A stretch of 22,051 nt of DNA from Chloroflexota bacterium (GCA_003577005.1 QEUW01000079.1:1-22051), one strand, 5' to 3'; shown: positions 7,727 to 16,104, numbered from the stretch's first letter. Translations and numbers: made by a program. Notes: a model not told the origin generated them from the letters alone.

Positions 7727-8908
7727 ATGGCACAATCGCCCGGGGCAACGTATTTGCTCGTCGTGAATGCCGGCCAGCACGACCGTGAGAACTGTTTGGT
7801 GCATGCTGCACTACATGCCCCTGTTGTCAATTCGGTTTTTGCGGCCGGTCCTGTATCCGTACGGCTGGTTGAACTCGAGGGGGATGGCTCGCCACGCCAT
7901 GAAGCGCCGGCCCAACTGGATGAGCAAGGGAAGCTGACCTGGCTACTGGCCGGCCACACCGCTGCCGGCCAGCAACGTCGCTATCTGGTCGACCTGCGCG
8001 CACCAGGGCCAGCTGGCTCGCAAATTGAGATCGCCACTCGCACCGACCACCTGGTGCTCAGCGCAGCCGGGAAATTGATGACGCGTTATGTCTTCCTGGG
8101 CGCGTGGAAGCCACATTTTTATCCCCTGCTGGGTCCCCACGGCAGCGTTGTGCGCGGAGCTTCCGGGGAACATCAACATCAGACGGGCCTATTCCTGGGC
8201 TACGGTGGACATGGCGAAGGCGGCTCCACCAATATCTGGTCCGACTGGGACGAGCCGCCTTATGGACCTTGCGGGAAGATGTTGCACCAAGCATTTGAGC
8301 GACTGCGCGGCGGCCCGGTCTATGGTCATATTGTGGAGCGCATTGCCTACATCAAACCCACGGGCGACAAGATTCTCGATGAATGTCGTGACATGCGGGT
8401 CTACCCGTTGCCCGGCGGTGAAAAGATTGTCGATATTACGATTCGCGTTCCACCCCCTGATGATCCTGGTGCGCACCCGTTCATTCTGGCTGCACGCGTC
8501 GCCGACACGATGCGCATCCGCGACCACGGCAAGCCGCGCTTGCCCGATGGCACGTACCCACTGCTCGACCCGCCGGGTGAGATCGAAAATTCGGAAGGCC
8601 AGTGCGGGGAGGAAGAAGCCAACGGCAAACATGCCAGTTGGTGCGACTATGCAGGAAAAGTTGGCGAAGGCTGGAGCGGGATCGCCTTGTTCGACCACCC
8701 GGCCAACTATGAGTTTCCCGGACGATTTCACGCTGGCGCCTACGGCTGCATGTCGGTCAGCCACCACTACCCGCCGGAGCCACCGCCGGCGGGCCAGGTG
8801 ACATGGATGGTGCGCGTATACGTCCATGCTGGCGTGGCAGGCAAGGTGGCAAACAAATATCAAGACTTTGTCGACCCACCCAAAGTCACAGTGACAACCG
8901 GCGCTTAG
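7727..8908 (+). CDS. DUF6807 ('PmoA-like') protein
   Basis: A 393-residue protein resembling the DUF6807 family, often mislabelled methane oxygenase PmoA although it is soluble and unrelated to the membrane monooxygenase. Recognisable elements are FLGAWKPHFYPLLGPHG (123-139), the EHQHQTGLF segment (148-156), corresponding to the DHPHHRG segment of relatives, the NIWSDW segment (169-174), and a C-terminal SHHYPPEP segment. The clustered His residues could bind metal or sugar, but this is inference. GGAGGTGA immediately precedes the ATG and the gene follows the second oxidoreductase by 26 bases. DUF6807 proteins are frequently encoded beside Gfo/Idh/MocA oxidoreductases in carbohydrate loci, and their activity is not established as far as I know. 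No membrane segment is visible. Confidence 0.82.
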   Translation: MAQSPGATYLLVVNAGQHDRENCLVHAALHAPVVNSVFAAGPVSVRLVELEGDGSPRHEAPAQLDEQGKLTWLLAGHTAAGQQRRYLVDLRAPGPAGSQIEIATRTDHLVLSAAGKLMTRYVFLGAWKPHFYPLLGPHGSVVRGASGEHQHQTGLFLGYGGHGEGGSTNIWSDWDEPPYGPCGKMLHQAFERLRGGPVYGHIVERIAYIKPTGDKILDECRDMRVYPLPGGEKIVDITIRVPPPDDPGAHPFILAARVADTMRIRDHGKPRLPDGTYPLLDPPGEIENSEGQCGEEEANGKHASWCDYAGKVGEGWSGIALFDHPANYEFPGRFHAGAYGCMSVSHHYPPEPPPAGQVTWMVRVYVHAGVAGKVANKYQDFVDPPKVTVTTGA

Positions 8909-8954
8909 TCAGCCTGCTCGCGCCGCTTTGTAGAACCAACCTAAGGAGCAGAAA

Positions 8955-9950
8955 ATGGAGAAAGTAAAGGTTTGCATCGTTGGTCTCGGCTGGACCGGAT
9001 CGAATCACTATGCTGGCTATGCGGCGATTCCAGAGAAAGCCCAGGTGGTCGCCGTCGTCGCCCGCTCAGAAGCGGCCCAGGTCAAAGCCAAAAGCTGGGG
9101 AATTCCAAAAATTTACACCGACTTTGCCGCTGCCCTGCAAGACGAGCAGATCGACGCCTTTAGCATCTGCACGCCCCACCACGACCACGCACCCATGCTT
9201 CTGGCAGCCATGCAAGCCGGCAAACATGCCATTGGCGAAACGCCCGCCTGCACCAATCGGGAAGAGTGCCGCCAGTTGCGTATCGCCCTCTTTGAACACC
9301 CCTATGTCAAAGTCGCCACCGGCCATATCTGCCGCTCGTGGCCGACCTTTGCCAATGCCAAGCAAATCGTCGGCCAGGGAGCTATCGGCGACGTCTTTTA
9401 CCTCTCCTCCAACTACACCCACAAGGCCGATCCCAACGAATATCCCAGCTCGCGCACATGGGGGCGCAGCCCACGTGCGCGGTTTCACCTGGGCATCAGT
9501 TACCATTCGGTCGATCTGCTGCGCTGGGTTGCGGGGAATGTGGAGGAAGTTTCTGGCGATTATACCAACCATGCGCGTATTGCGGTCTTGCGCTTCAAAA
9601 ACGGCGCCCTCGGCCACGTTTACCAAAGCGGTTCGGTTGTCCAGCCCTACAGCCTCCCCCTCTACATCTACGGACTGGATGGCAGTATCCACTGTTATTG
9701 GGAGGAACAGGTGCTAAAAGGCTATCAGCACAATTCAGCCGAGTGGAACCCTACGCACCTAGCAACCACGCCCCTCCATGGCCGAGGCTCGCCGGAATGG
9801 AAGTACGAGATGGAAGATTTTGTAGATAGCATCCGCGAAGACCGGCAGCCCATCTGCCCGCTGCTTGAAGGCATCGCCACCGTCGAAACCTGTATCGCGG
9901 TGGACGAAGCAATGCGCCACGGAACCAGGGTGCGCGTAAGAGAGGAATAA
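8955..9950 (+). CDS. Gfo/Idh/MocA-family oxidoreductase, ETP variant with HxxD
   Basis: A 331-residue oxidoreductase of the same superfamily, starting after TAAGGAG. The Rossmann motif is VGLGWTG (residues 9-15). The EKP site reads GETP (94-97), again without the lysine. Here the later HSVD element (184-187, in HLGISYHSVDLLRWVAG) is retained. It is shorter than the other two and not a close copy of either, so the three genes are likely paralogues with separate steps rather than recent duplicates. The cluster ends here; beyond the stop there is a two-tier inverted repeat (10019-10064) that may terminate transcription. Confidence 0.88.
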   Translation: MEKVKVCIVGLGWTGSNHYAGYAAIPEKAQVVAVVARSEAAQVKAKSWGIPKIYTDFAAALQDEQIDAFSICTPHHDHAPMLLAAMQAGKHAIGETPACTNREECRQLRIALFEHPYVKVATGHICRSWPTFANAKQIVGQGAIGDVFYLSSNYTHKADPNEYPSSRTWGRSPRARFHLGISYHSVDLLRWVAGNVEEVSGDYTNHARIAVLRFKNGALGHVYQSGSVVQPYSLPLYIYGLDGSIHCYWEEQVLKGYQHNSAEWNPTHLATTPLHGRGSPEWKYEMEDFVDSIREDRQPICPLLEGIATVETCIAVDEAMRHGTRVRVREE

Positions 9951-10018
9951 GAAGAGCCAAAAATCGGTCGTGTTCGCTTTCAGTAGGCGCTGGCCCGACC
10001 TTATCCAAACTCTCTAGA

Positions 10019-10064
10019 CTGGTCTGGCTCACACCTTGGGCAAGGTGCTCTTCAGACAGACCAG
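10019..10064. repeat. Two-tier inverted repeat after the sugar cluster
   Basis: Outer arms CTGGTCTG (10019-10026) and CAGACCAG (10057-10064) enclose an inner hairpin CACCTT-GGGC-AAGGTG (10032-10047). It lies about 70 bases beyond the last oxidoreductase and may help end that transcript, although no U-run follows. It also overlaps the end of a broken minus-strand gene, so the structure could partly be coincidental. Confidence 0.4.
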
Positions 10065-10269
10065 CTCGTTGCAAAGGCGGCGGAGCTCGTCTGTATGAAA
10101 GAGAACCTCCCAATCTTCCGCCGGCTGGCCGCTCAGCAGGTCGATGACGGTAGCCAATGTCGCCGTGCGGCAGCAGTGCCTTCGTGGCGCTTAGCTCTTT
10201 GCCGATGACAAAGATGTCCTCAGCAAAGAAGTGAAAAGTATGACCTACACGACAGCCCCAGCCTGGCAC
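10029..10269 (-). pseudogene. Remnant of an unidentified minus-strand gene
   Basis: Two reading frames of the complement look protein-like and would join if one indel were corrected. From the ATG at 10269 one frame gives a short peptide with FAEDIFVIGKELSATKALLP. From about 10170 another frame gives ATLATVIDLLSGQPAEDW, then EVLFHTDELRRLCNELVCL, and ends at a stop at 10029-10031. Neither frame is recognisable as a known family. No ribosome site is evident. I regard it as a decayed hypothetical gene, with low confidence. Confidence 0.3.
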
Positions 10270-10924
10270 ATTGCCTTACAGTTGCTTGTGGTCGCCCTGC
10301 CGCTCTTTGCCGCTCCGGCCTGTTTCGATCTGCGCCGCGCCATCCGGCTGCTAACCGAGCCGGCCCATCAACCACCAGAGCAGCCCCCAAACCAGGACCC
10401 TAAATGGAAACACCCACAATAAACCGATCCTCAGGCCAGGCCGTTCCTACTCGCGCGGCCCTTCAAAGAACAACCGGCGCCGGCGCTAAACGCCCAGCCT
10501 CCCAGTGCCTACCATACCGCATAGGTGAACGTCAACAACATCGCTTGGAGAGTCACCTGCGCTACTCAACCGGCGCATACCCCCGCCGCAGCTTGCGCTG
10601 CCACACACCCTTGCGGCCATGGATCCGTACTATAGCCTTTGTTTTCCCTCTGTTTGATCTGTTTGATGTCGATGGGGCGCGGCTGCTCTTTGATTTTGGC
10701 GCATGATCCGCCGCATGGTATCCTTACTCGTTCGTAAGCCCGATGTTGCTCAAGGATAGAGTTACGCAGACAGCGGCAAAGCTCAAAGGACAAACAGATT
10801 CCTAATTTTTTGCTAATGTAGTTCTAACGTAAGGGCGCGCACAATTGCGTTTGGTCTTTTTTGGTTCCTGTTCCATACATCTACCGCGTTTATCCGCGCC
10901 TTGCAGGCGGACAGGAGTGGTTCT
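10270..10924. other. Intergenic stretch upstream of the ABC cassette
   Basis: About 650 bases without a credible gene. A plus-strand frame from 10240 to 10422 would encode a 60-residue peptide with one hydrophobic stretch (WHIALQLLVVALPLFAAP) but has no ribosome site. A frame at 10404-10706 is rich in Arg and Ser and looks random. The final 130 bases are AT-rich and should hold the promoter of the ABC cassette; I could not pick a convincing -35/-10 pair. Confidence 0.4.
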
Positions 10925-11851
10925 ATGATCGAAGTGCAGTCTATCAGCAAATCCTACGGGCCCATTCAGGCGCTGGAGGATGTGAGTTTTAGCGTTGCCG
11001 ATGGCGAGATCGTCGGTTTGTTGGGCCCCAATGGCGCCGGCAAGACGACGGTGATTAAGATCCTCACCGGCTATCTCCAACCGGATGAGGGCAGCGTACA
11101 GATCGATGGTATCGATGTGTTGACCCACACCCAGGAAGCCCAGGCGCGCATCGGCTATTTGCCCGAAAACGCACCCGCTTATCCCGAACTGTCAGTGCAG
11201 AATTATCTGAAATTGATGGCCGATCTACGCCAGGTGCCGGCCAACGAGCAACGCGAGCGTATCTCCAACGCTGTCTATGCGGTGGGGTTGCAAGACCGGC
11301 TTACCCAATCGATTGGCACGTTGAGCAAAGGTTACCGGCAGCGTGTAGGGCTGGCGCAGGCGATCCTACACCGGCCCCGGCTGCTGATTCTCGATGAGCC
11401 TTCGGTGGGGCTGGACCCGACGCAGATCGTCGAGATGCGCAACCTCATCCGCCGGCTCGCACAGTTTTGTACGATCCTCTTTTCCACCCACATTCTTCCC
11501 GAGGTCGAGGCGCTGTGCAACCGGGTGCTGATCCTCATGAACGGCCAGGTTAGGGCCGACGCCCGGCTCGCCGAGCTGGCCGGCAGCAACGCAGCCATCC
11601 TCGTGCTCGAACGCAAGATCGATGGCGCCCCGGCTGCGCTGCGCTCGCTGGGTGGTGTACAAACGGTGGAGGCGCTGCCTGCCGCAAATGGCTATACCGG
11701 CTTCCGTATCAGCGGCCAGCCCGACATCGACCTCTGCCCGGCCATCTATCAGCTTGCGGCGCAACACCAGTGGCCTGTGCGCGAACTCCGCAGCGATAAG
11801 CAGACGTTGGAGAGCGTGTTTAATCGACTGGCAGCAGGACAAGGCGCCTGA
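10925..11851 (+). CDS. ABC-2 transporter ATPase, GldA-like
   Basis: A 308-residue cytoplasmic ATPase that powers an ABC-2-type membrane complex. Visible motifs are Walker A GPNGAGKTT (residues 34-42), signature LSKGYRQR (133-140), Walker B LLILDEP (153-159) and the H-loop histidine in FSTHIL (189). The YLPENAPAYPELSV segment after the Q-loop region is typical of the GldA/CcmA-like group. The ATG at 10925 has CAGGAG upstream; a TTG at 10901 in the same frame is rejected. The region beyond about 215 is a C-terminal accessory domain. The next gene, 94 bases downstream, encodes the membrane partner. Confidence 0.93.
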   Translation: MIEVQSISKSYGPIQALEDVSFSVADGEIVGLLGPNGAGKTTVIKILTGYLQPDEGSVQIDGIDVLTHTQEAQARIGYLPENAPAYPELSVQNYLKLMADLRQVPANEQRERISNAVYAVGLQDRLTQSIGTLSKGYRQRVGLAQAILHRPRLLILDEPSVGLDPTQIVEMRNLIRRLAQFCTILFSTHILPEVEALCNRVLILMNGQVRADARLAELAGSNAAILVLERKIDGAPAALRSLGGVQTVEALPAANGYTGFRISGQPDIDLCPAIYQLAAQHQWPVRELRSDKQTLESVFNRLAAGQGA

Positions 11852-11879
11852 GAAAAAGAGATTCGAGGAGATTTGAAGA

Positions 11880-11918
11880 GATTTGAGGATTGGCCACCGT
11901 CGCCAATCTTCTCAAATC
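11880..11918 (+). repeat. Intercistronic hairpin between ATPase and permease genes
   Basis: GATTTGAG plus GATTGGC (11880-11894) pairs with GCCAATC plus CTCAAATC (11902-11918), with a 7-base loop and a 2-base bulge. The complementarity continues further out (ggagat near 11867 and 11922). Direct repeats of 'agatttgaag/agatttgagg' form the left arm. It may tune the ratio of ATPase to permease. Confidence 0.65.
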
Positions 11919-11945
11919 CCTGATCTCCGGTCGAGGAGTTCCACG

Positions 11946-14864
11946 ATGAAACAGGTATTTTCAATTACCCGTAAAGAATTGGATAGTTATTTTGGCTCGC
12001 CTATGGCGCTGATCTTTCTGGGCGCCTTCCTGGCGGTGACTCTTTTTACCTTTTACTGGGTGGATCCATTTTTTGCCCGGGGGTTGGCCGATGTGCGCCC
12101 GCTCTTTAACTGGATGCCGCTCCTGCTCATCTTTTTGGTGGCGGCGCTGACCATGCGCCAGTGGAGCGAAGAACAGCGTTCGGGTACGCTGGAGATGCTT
12201 ATGACGCTGCCAGTGAAGCCGTGGCAGTTGGTGCTGGGCAAGTTTCTGGCGACCATGACGCTCGTGGCGCTGGCGTTGGTCCTCACGCTGCCGCTGGCGA
12301 TCACTGTGGCGCTGCTTGGCCCGCTGGACTGGGGGCCGGTGATCGGCGGCTATCTGGCGGCGCTGTTGCTGGCCGCGGCCTATGCAGCGATTGGCCTCTT
12401 TGTCTCCTCGCGCACCGACAACCAGATCGTGGCGCTGATCTCCACCGGGCTTTTGGGCGGGCTTTTCTATCTCGTGGGTACGGCCGGGGTCACGGGCTTC
12501 CTCGGCAACCCGTGGACGACTATCCTGCGGGCATTGGGGACGGGCAGCCGTTTCGAGAGCATCCAGCGCGGCGTGATCGACCTGCGCGACCTGGCCTATT
12601 ATCTCTCCATTGCCACTTTCTTCCTGGCGCTCAACACCCTCTCGGTTGAGAGCAAGCGGTGGAGCCACGGCGCCGGCACGCGCACCATACGTTTCAATGC
12701 ACAATTGGGGGCTTCGCTGCTGGGGATCAATCTGCTGCTGCTCAACGTCTGGCTCTATCCGCTCCAGGGGTTGCGGCTCGACCTGACGCAGCAGAGAGAA
12801 TATACGCTCTCAAACACCACAAAAGACCTGCTCGCCAACCTGCAAGAGCCTCTGCTGATCCGCGGCTATATCAGCGAGAAGAGCCACCCCTTGCTCAACC
12901 CGCTGCGCCCGCGCATCGAGGATATGTTGCACGAGTACGCTGTGGCGGGCCGGGGCCGGGTGACCGCCGATGTGGTCGATCCGACCTCCGACCCGGAACT
13001 CGAGGCCGAGGCCAACCAGAACTACAACATCCAGCCGGTTCCCTTCCAGGTGGCAGACCGCTACCAGAACGCCATTGTCAATTCGTATTTCGATGTTTTG
13101 GTGCGCTACGGTGACCAGAATGTGGTGCTCAGCTTCCGGGATCTGATCGAGGTGGAGCCGCTGCGTGATGGCACCATCGACGTACGACTGCGCAACCTGG
13201 AGTATGACCTGACTAGCGCGATCAAGAAGGTCGTCTACGGCTTCCAGAGCGTCGAATCGGTGCTGGCCGCCATTGACGAACCGGTGGAGTTTACGCTCTT
13301 TGTCACGCCGGACCTGTTGCCGGCTGAACTGGCCGAGGCGCCACAAACCATCGAAAAGGTGGGGCAGGAACTCGCCGAAAAGTCCAACGGGAAGTTCACT
13401 TTCAACGTCGTCAACCCCGATGACCCCAACAGCGGCGTGACCCGGCAACAGTTGCTAGAGGAATATGGTCTACAACCCTTCTTTGTATCGCTTTTTTCCA
13501 ACGATACCTACTACCTGCACATGCTGCTCAAAAACGGCGAGAGCGCACAGGTCATCTATCCCTCCACTGACCTCGGCGAAGGCGCCATGCGAACGGCCAT
13601 CGAGAATGGGCTTAAGCGCTCTTCCAGCGGCTTCTTGAAGACGGTGGGTCTGTGGACGCCACCGGCCACGCCCACGCAGGACATGTTCGGCCAGATGCAA
13701 CAACCGATCTCCTCCTGGACGAGCATCGAAGAGCATCTGCGTCAGGAGTACAACGTGCGTCCCGTGGACCTCTCCACCGGTCAGCCGCCGCTGGACATCG
13801 ATACGCTCTTCCTCGTCATGCCGCAGAATCTGACCGATAAGGAACGCTTCGCCGTTGATCAGTTCCTCATGCGCGGCGGCTCGGTCATCGTGGCAGCGGG
13901 CAACTATGCGCTTGACCTTGATCCCTTTACCCAGGGGTTGACCACGCGCCCGGTAGAGAATGGGTTGCGCGAGATGCTGCTACACTACGGCGTCGATGTC
14001 CAGCAGTCGATGGTCATGGATGAACAAAACCAGCCTTTCCCGGTGCCACGGGTGCGCGACGTAGGTGGCTTCCAGGTGCAGGAGATCGAGGCCATCAACT
14101 TCCCCTTCTTTGTCGATGTGCGCCCCGATGGGATGACGCGCGGCGAAGCGATTGTAGCCGGTCTGCCGGCGGCAACGCTCAGCTTTGTCTCGCCTGTGGT
14201 GCTCGACCCGGCCAAGAACGAGGGGCGCGAAACGGCGGTGCTGATGACCTCCAGCCCCAATTCGTGGCTGCGCACCACCGCCGACATCCAACCCAACTTC
14301 GAACTCTACCCCGAACGGGGCTACCCGGTCGAAGGTGAGATGAAGTCCTACTCGCTGGCTGTAGTGGTGCAGGGTTCATTTGAGAGCTACTTCAAGGACA
14401 AACCCTCCCCCTTCGTCGTCGAGCCGGACGCCAGCGACCCCGAGGCCTCGCCGACGCCTACCGGCCCGCAAGCAGATGTGACGGCGCTCACAACCTCGCC
14501 CACCTCGGCGCGTCTCGTCGTCATCGGCAGCGGCGAGTTTCTTGATGACCTGGTGCTGCGGCTCTCGTCGCAGATCGTGCAGGATCGCGTGCTCAACAAC
14601 CTGCAACTGGCCCAGAACGCGGTCGACTGGTCGGTGGAAGACACCGATCTGCTGGAGATCCGCGCCCGCGGCACCTACACCCGGCTGCTCGACCCGCTCA
14701 CGCAGGAGCAGCAGACCACGTGGGAGATGGGCAATTATATTGTGGCGCTGGTGGCGCTGTTGCTCGTCGGCGGGCTCTGGTGGCTCTTCCGCCGCAACGA
14801 GCAGCCCATGAAGCTCGACCCGCCCTCGTCGAATCTGGTCGATGCGCCGGCGACGGGGGACTGA
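11946..14864 (+). CDS. GldF-GldG-like fusion: ABC-2 permease plus auxiliary domain
   Basis: A 972-residue inner-membrane protein. Residues 1-235 form an ABC-2 permease with about six helices, beginning ITRKELDSYFGSPMALIF and containing MRQWSEEQRSGTLEMLMTLP (70-89), typical of GldF. After a linker, a helix at about 254-272 leads into RLDLTQQREYTLS (277-289), the usual start of GldG-like (ABC_transp_aux) proteins. A large extracytoplasmic region follows, and a final helix near the C-terminus (YIVALVALLLVGGLWWLF) ends in a short basic tail. In Bacteroidetes GldF and GldG are separate genes; here they are one continuous frame with no internal stop. GAGGAG precedes the ATG at 11946. A Pro/Ser/Thr-rich linker (SDPEASPTPTGP) lies before the last part. 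With the upstream ATPase it should form an ABC complex whose substrate is unknown. Confidence 0.9.
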   Translation: MKQVFSITRKELDSYFGSPMALIFLGAFLAVTLFTFYWVDPFFARGLADVRPLFNWMPLLLIFLVAALTMRQWSEEQRSGTLEMLMTLPVKPWQLVLGKFLATMTLVALALVLTLPLAITVALLGPLDWGPVIGGYLAALLLAAAYAAIGLFVSSRTDNQIVALISTGLLGGLFYLVGTAGVTGFLGNPWTTILRALGTGSRFESIQRGVIDLRDLAYYLSIATFFLALNTLSVESKRWSHGAGTRTIRFNAQLGASLLGINLLLLNVWLYPLQGLRLDLTQQREYTLSNTTKDLLANLQEPLLIRGYISEKSHPLLNPLRPRIEDMLHEYAVAGRGRVTADVVDPTSDPELEAEANQNYNIQPVPFQVADRYQNAIVNSYFDVLVRYGDQNVVLSFRDLIEVEPLRDGTIDVRLRNLEYDLTSAIKKVVYGFQSVESVLAAIDEPVEFTLFVTPDLLPAELAEAPQTIEKVGQELAEKSNGKFTFNVVNPDDPNSGVTRQQLLEEYGLQPFFVSLFSNDTYYLHMLLKNGESAQVIYPSTDLGEGAMRTAIENGLKRSSSGFLKTVGLWTPPATPTQDMFGQMQQPISSWTSIEEHLRQEYNVRPVDLSTGQPPLDIDTLFLVMPQNLTDKERFAVDQFLMRGGSVIVAAGNYALDLDPFTQGLTTRPVENGLREMLLHYGVDVQQSMVMDEQNQPFPVPRVRDVGGFQVQEIEAINFPFFVDVRPDGMTRGEAIVAGLPAATLSFVSPVVLDPAKNEGRETAVLMTSSPNSWLRTTADIQPNFELYPERGYPVEGEMKSYSLAVVVQGSFESYFKDKPSPFVVEPDASDPEASPTPTGPQADVTALTTSPTSARLVVIGSGEFLDDLVLRLSSQIVQDRVLNNLQLAQNAVDWSVEDTDLLEIRARGTYTRLLDPLTQEQQTTWEMGNYIVALVALLLVGGLWWLFRRNEQPMKLDPPSSNLVDAPATGD

Positions 14865-14882
14865 GGGGATTTTCGATTTGTG

Positions 14883-14953
14883 ATTTTAGAGTTTGGATTT
14901 TCACAGGTCTGTTCCAGCCCCCAATCCAAAATCTGAAATCCAACATCTAAAAT
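14883..14953 (+). repeat. Imperfect inverted repeat, AT-rich, before DUF4340 gene
   Basis: Left arm 14883-14900 (attttaga, gtt, tggattt) and right arm 14936-14953 (aaatcca, aca, tctaaaat) pair over 8 plus 7 bases around a 3-base mismatch. The AT-rich, repetitive sequence contrasts with the GC-rich genes on both sides and resembles short dispersed intergenic repeats. Confidence 0.6.
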
Positions 14954-14967
14954 TGCACGGAGTGCAA
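14953..14967 (+). promoter_or_regulatory. Hairpin presenting the DUF4340 Shine-Dalgarno in its loop
   Basis: TTGCAC (14953-14958) and GTGCAA (14962-14967) pair perfectly around GGA, so the CGGAG ribosome site of the next gene (ATG 14971) sits in and next to the loop. A short stem three bases before the start codon could influence translation. This role is inferred. Confidence 0.5.
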
Positions 14968-14970
14968 CGT

Positions 14971-16104
14971 ATGGATCGACGCAATGTGATCTTAAGTGGA
15001 ATCTTGGTGGTGCAGTTGGCGCTGGTCGCCTTTCTCTTTTGGCCCAACCGGGGAGGCAGCGCTGCCGTGGGTGCGCTGCTGCCTGGGATTGAGGAGGCCA
15101 GTATCACTGAAGTGAAGATACAGGCTACTGACGCCACGATCGAGTTGGCGAAAGAAGGGGATAGCTGGGTGCTGGCAAACTACGGTGGCTACCCTGTGGA
15201 TACATTCAAGGTCAACGACCTGATCACCAAGGCGCTCTCGATTGACACCAGCCGGCTGGTGGCAAATACGGCTAGCAGCCACAACCGCCTGCAAGTGGCC
15301 GATGATGAATATGTCCGCAAGATCGACCTTACCAGTGGCGGCCAGCCAACGACGCTCTATATTGGCAGCTCACCAAGCTTACGCGCCACCAATGTGCGCG
15401 CAGCCGGCAGCGACGCCGTCTATCTGACCGGCGACCTGCGCGGCACCGACATTCGCACCGATGTGGGCGGATGGGTCGATCTGATCTACTTCCAGACACC
15501 CAGCACCGACGCCCAGGCCGTGACCATTGAAAATGCCAACGGCGCGCTGGAGTTTACCCGCGTCAATACCGACACCTGGACGCTCAAAGGGCTGGAGGAC
15601 GACGAAGTCTTCAGCCAGAACAACTTTACTACAATCCTGACGCGGCTGGGTGGGCTCAATATGGTGGCGCCCGTGGGTAAAGAGGAGCAGCCCGAATTTG
15701 GCATGGACAACCCCAGCGCCACGGTGACGGTAGTGAGCCGGCCCCCAGACGGCGAAGAGAAGACGCTCACCCTGGTCATCGGCGCCAAAGATGAAGGCGG
15801 GACGAACTACTACGCCAAATCGTCTGAGTCTGACTTCTATGTAAAAATTGCCAGCTTTAGCGGCGACTCCTTTGTCAACGACACGCGCGACCGCTATATC
15901 CAGCCGCCGCCGACACCAGAGGCATCTTCCACGCTCACCGAGACCGGCGAAATCACCACGGCTGTGCCCATCACCTCGTTTGCGCCGTTTGAGCCCCTGG
16001 AGGGCATCACGGCCACCGACGAACTGACTGCGAGCGAGGCCATCACGGCCAGCGAGATTGTCTCGCCCTCTAGCCCGCTGGCGACGCCAACGCCGAATCC
16101 GTAG
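14971..16104 (+). CDS. Membrane-anchored DUF4340 protein of the Gld-like cassette
   Basis: A 377-residue protein with one N-terminal helix (about 6-24, VILSGILVVQLALVAFLFW) and a long extracytoplasmic region. The pattern KIQATDATIELAKEGDSWVL followed by YPVDTFKVNDLITKALSI matches the DUF4340 family, where a repeated beta-rich unit occurs; a second copy is visible from about 175 (AVTIENANGALEFTRVNTDTW). The C-terminal 60 residues are Thr/Ser/Pro/Glu-rich low complexity (ending SSPLATPTPNP), probably a flexible tail. DUF4340 proteins are regularly encoded after GldG-like genes, so it is likely a periplasmic partner of the fused permease. The ATG at 14971 has CGGAG about seven bases upstream; the frame is open to 14893, but the longer start lacks a ribosome site and lies in the repeat region. 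Confidence 0.85.
   Translation: MDRRNVILSGILVVQLALVAFLFWPNRGGSAAVGALLPGIEEASITEVKIQATDATIELAKEGDSWVLANYGGYPVDTFKVNDLITKALSIDTSRLVANTASSHNRLQVADDEYVRKIDLTSGGQPTTLYIGSSPSLRATNVRAAGSDAVYLTGDLRGTDIRTDVGGWVDLIYFQTPSTDAQAVTIENANGALEFTRVNTDTWTLKGLEDDEVFSQNNFTTILTRLGGLNMVAPVGKEEQPEFGMDNPSATVTVVSRPPDGEEKTLTLVIGAKDEGGTNYYAKSSESDFYVKIASFSGDSFVNDTRDRYIQPPPTPEASSTLTETGEITTAVPITSFAPFEPLEGITATDELTASEAITASEIVSPSSPLATPTPNP

Noticed and set aside
7727..8908. Reading DUF6807 as a methane monooxygenase subunit (PmoA)
   Set aside because: The product has no membrane helices and sits among sugar genes; the PmoA label of this family appears to be a naming artefact.
10231..10422. Small plus-strand membrane peptide
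   Set aside because: One hydrophobic stretch but no ribosome site, a Pro/Gln-rich tail and overlap with a broken minus-strand frame.
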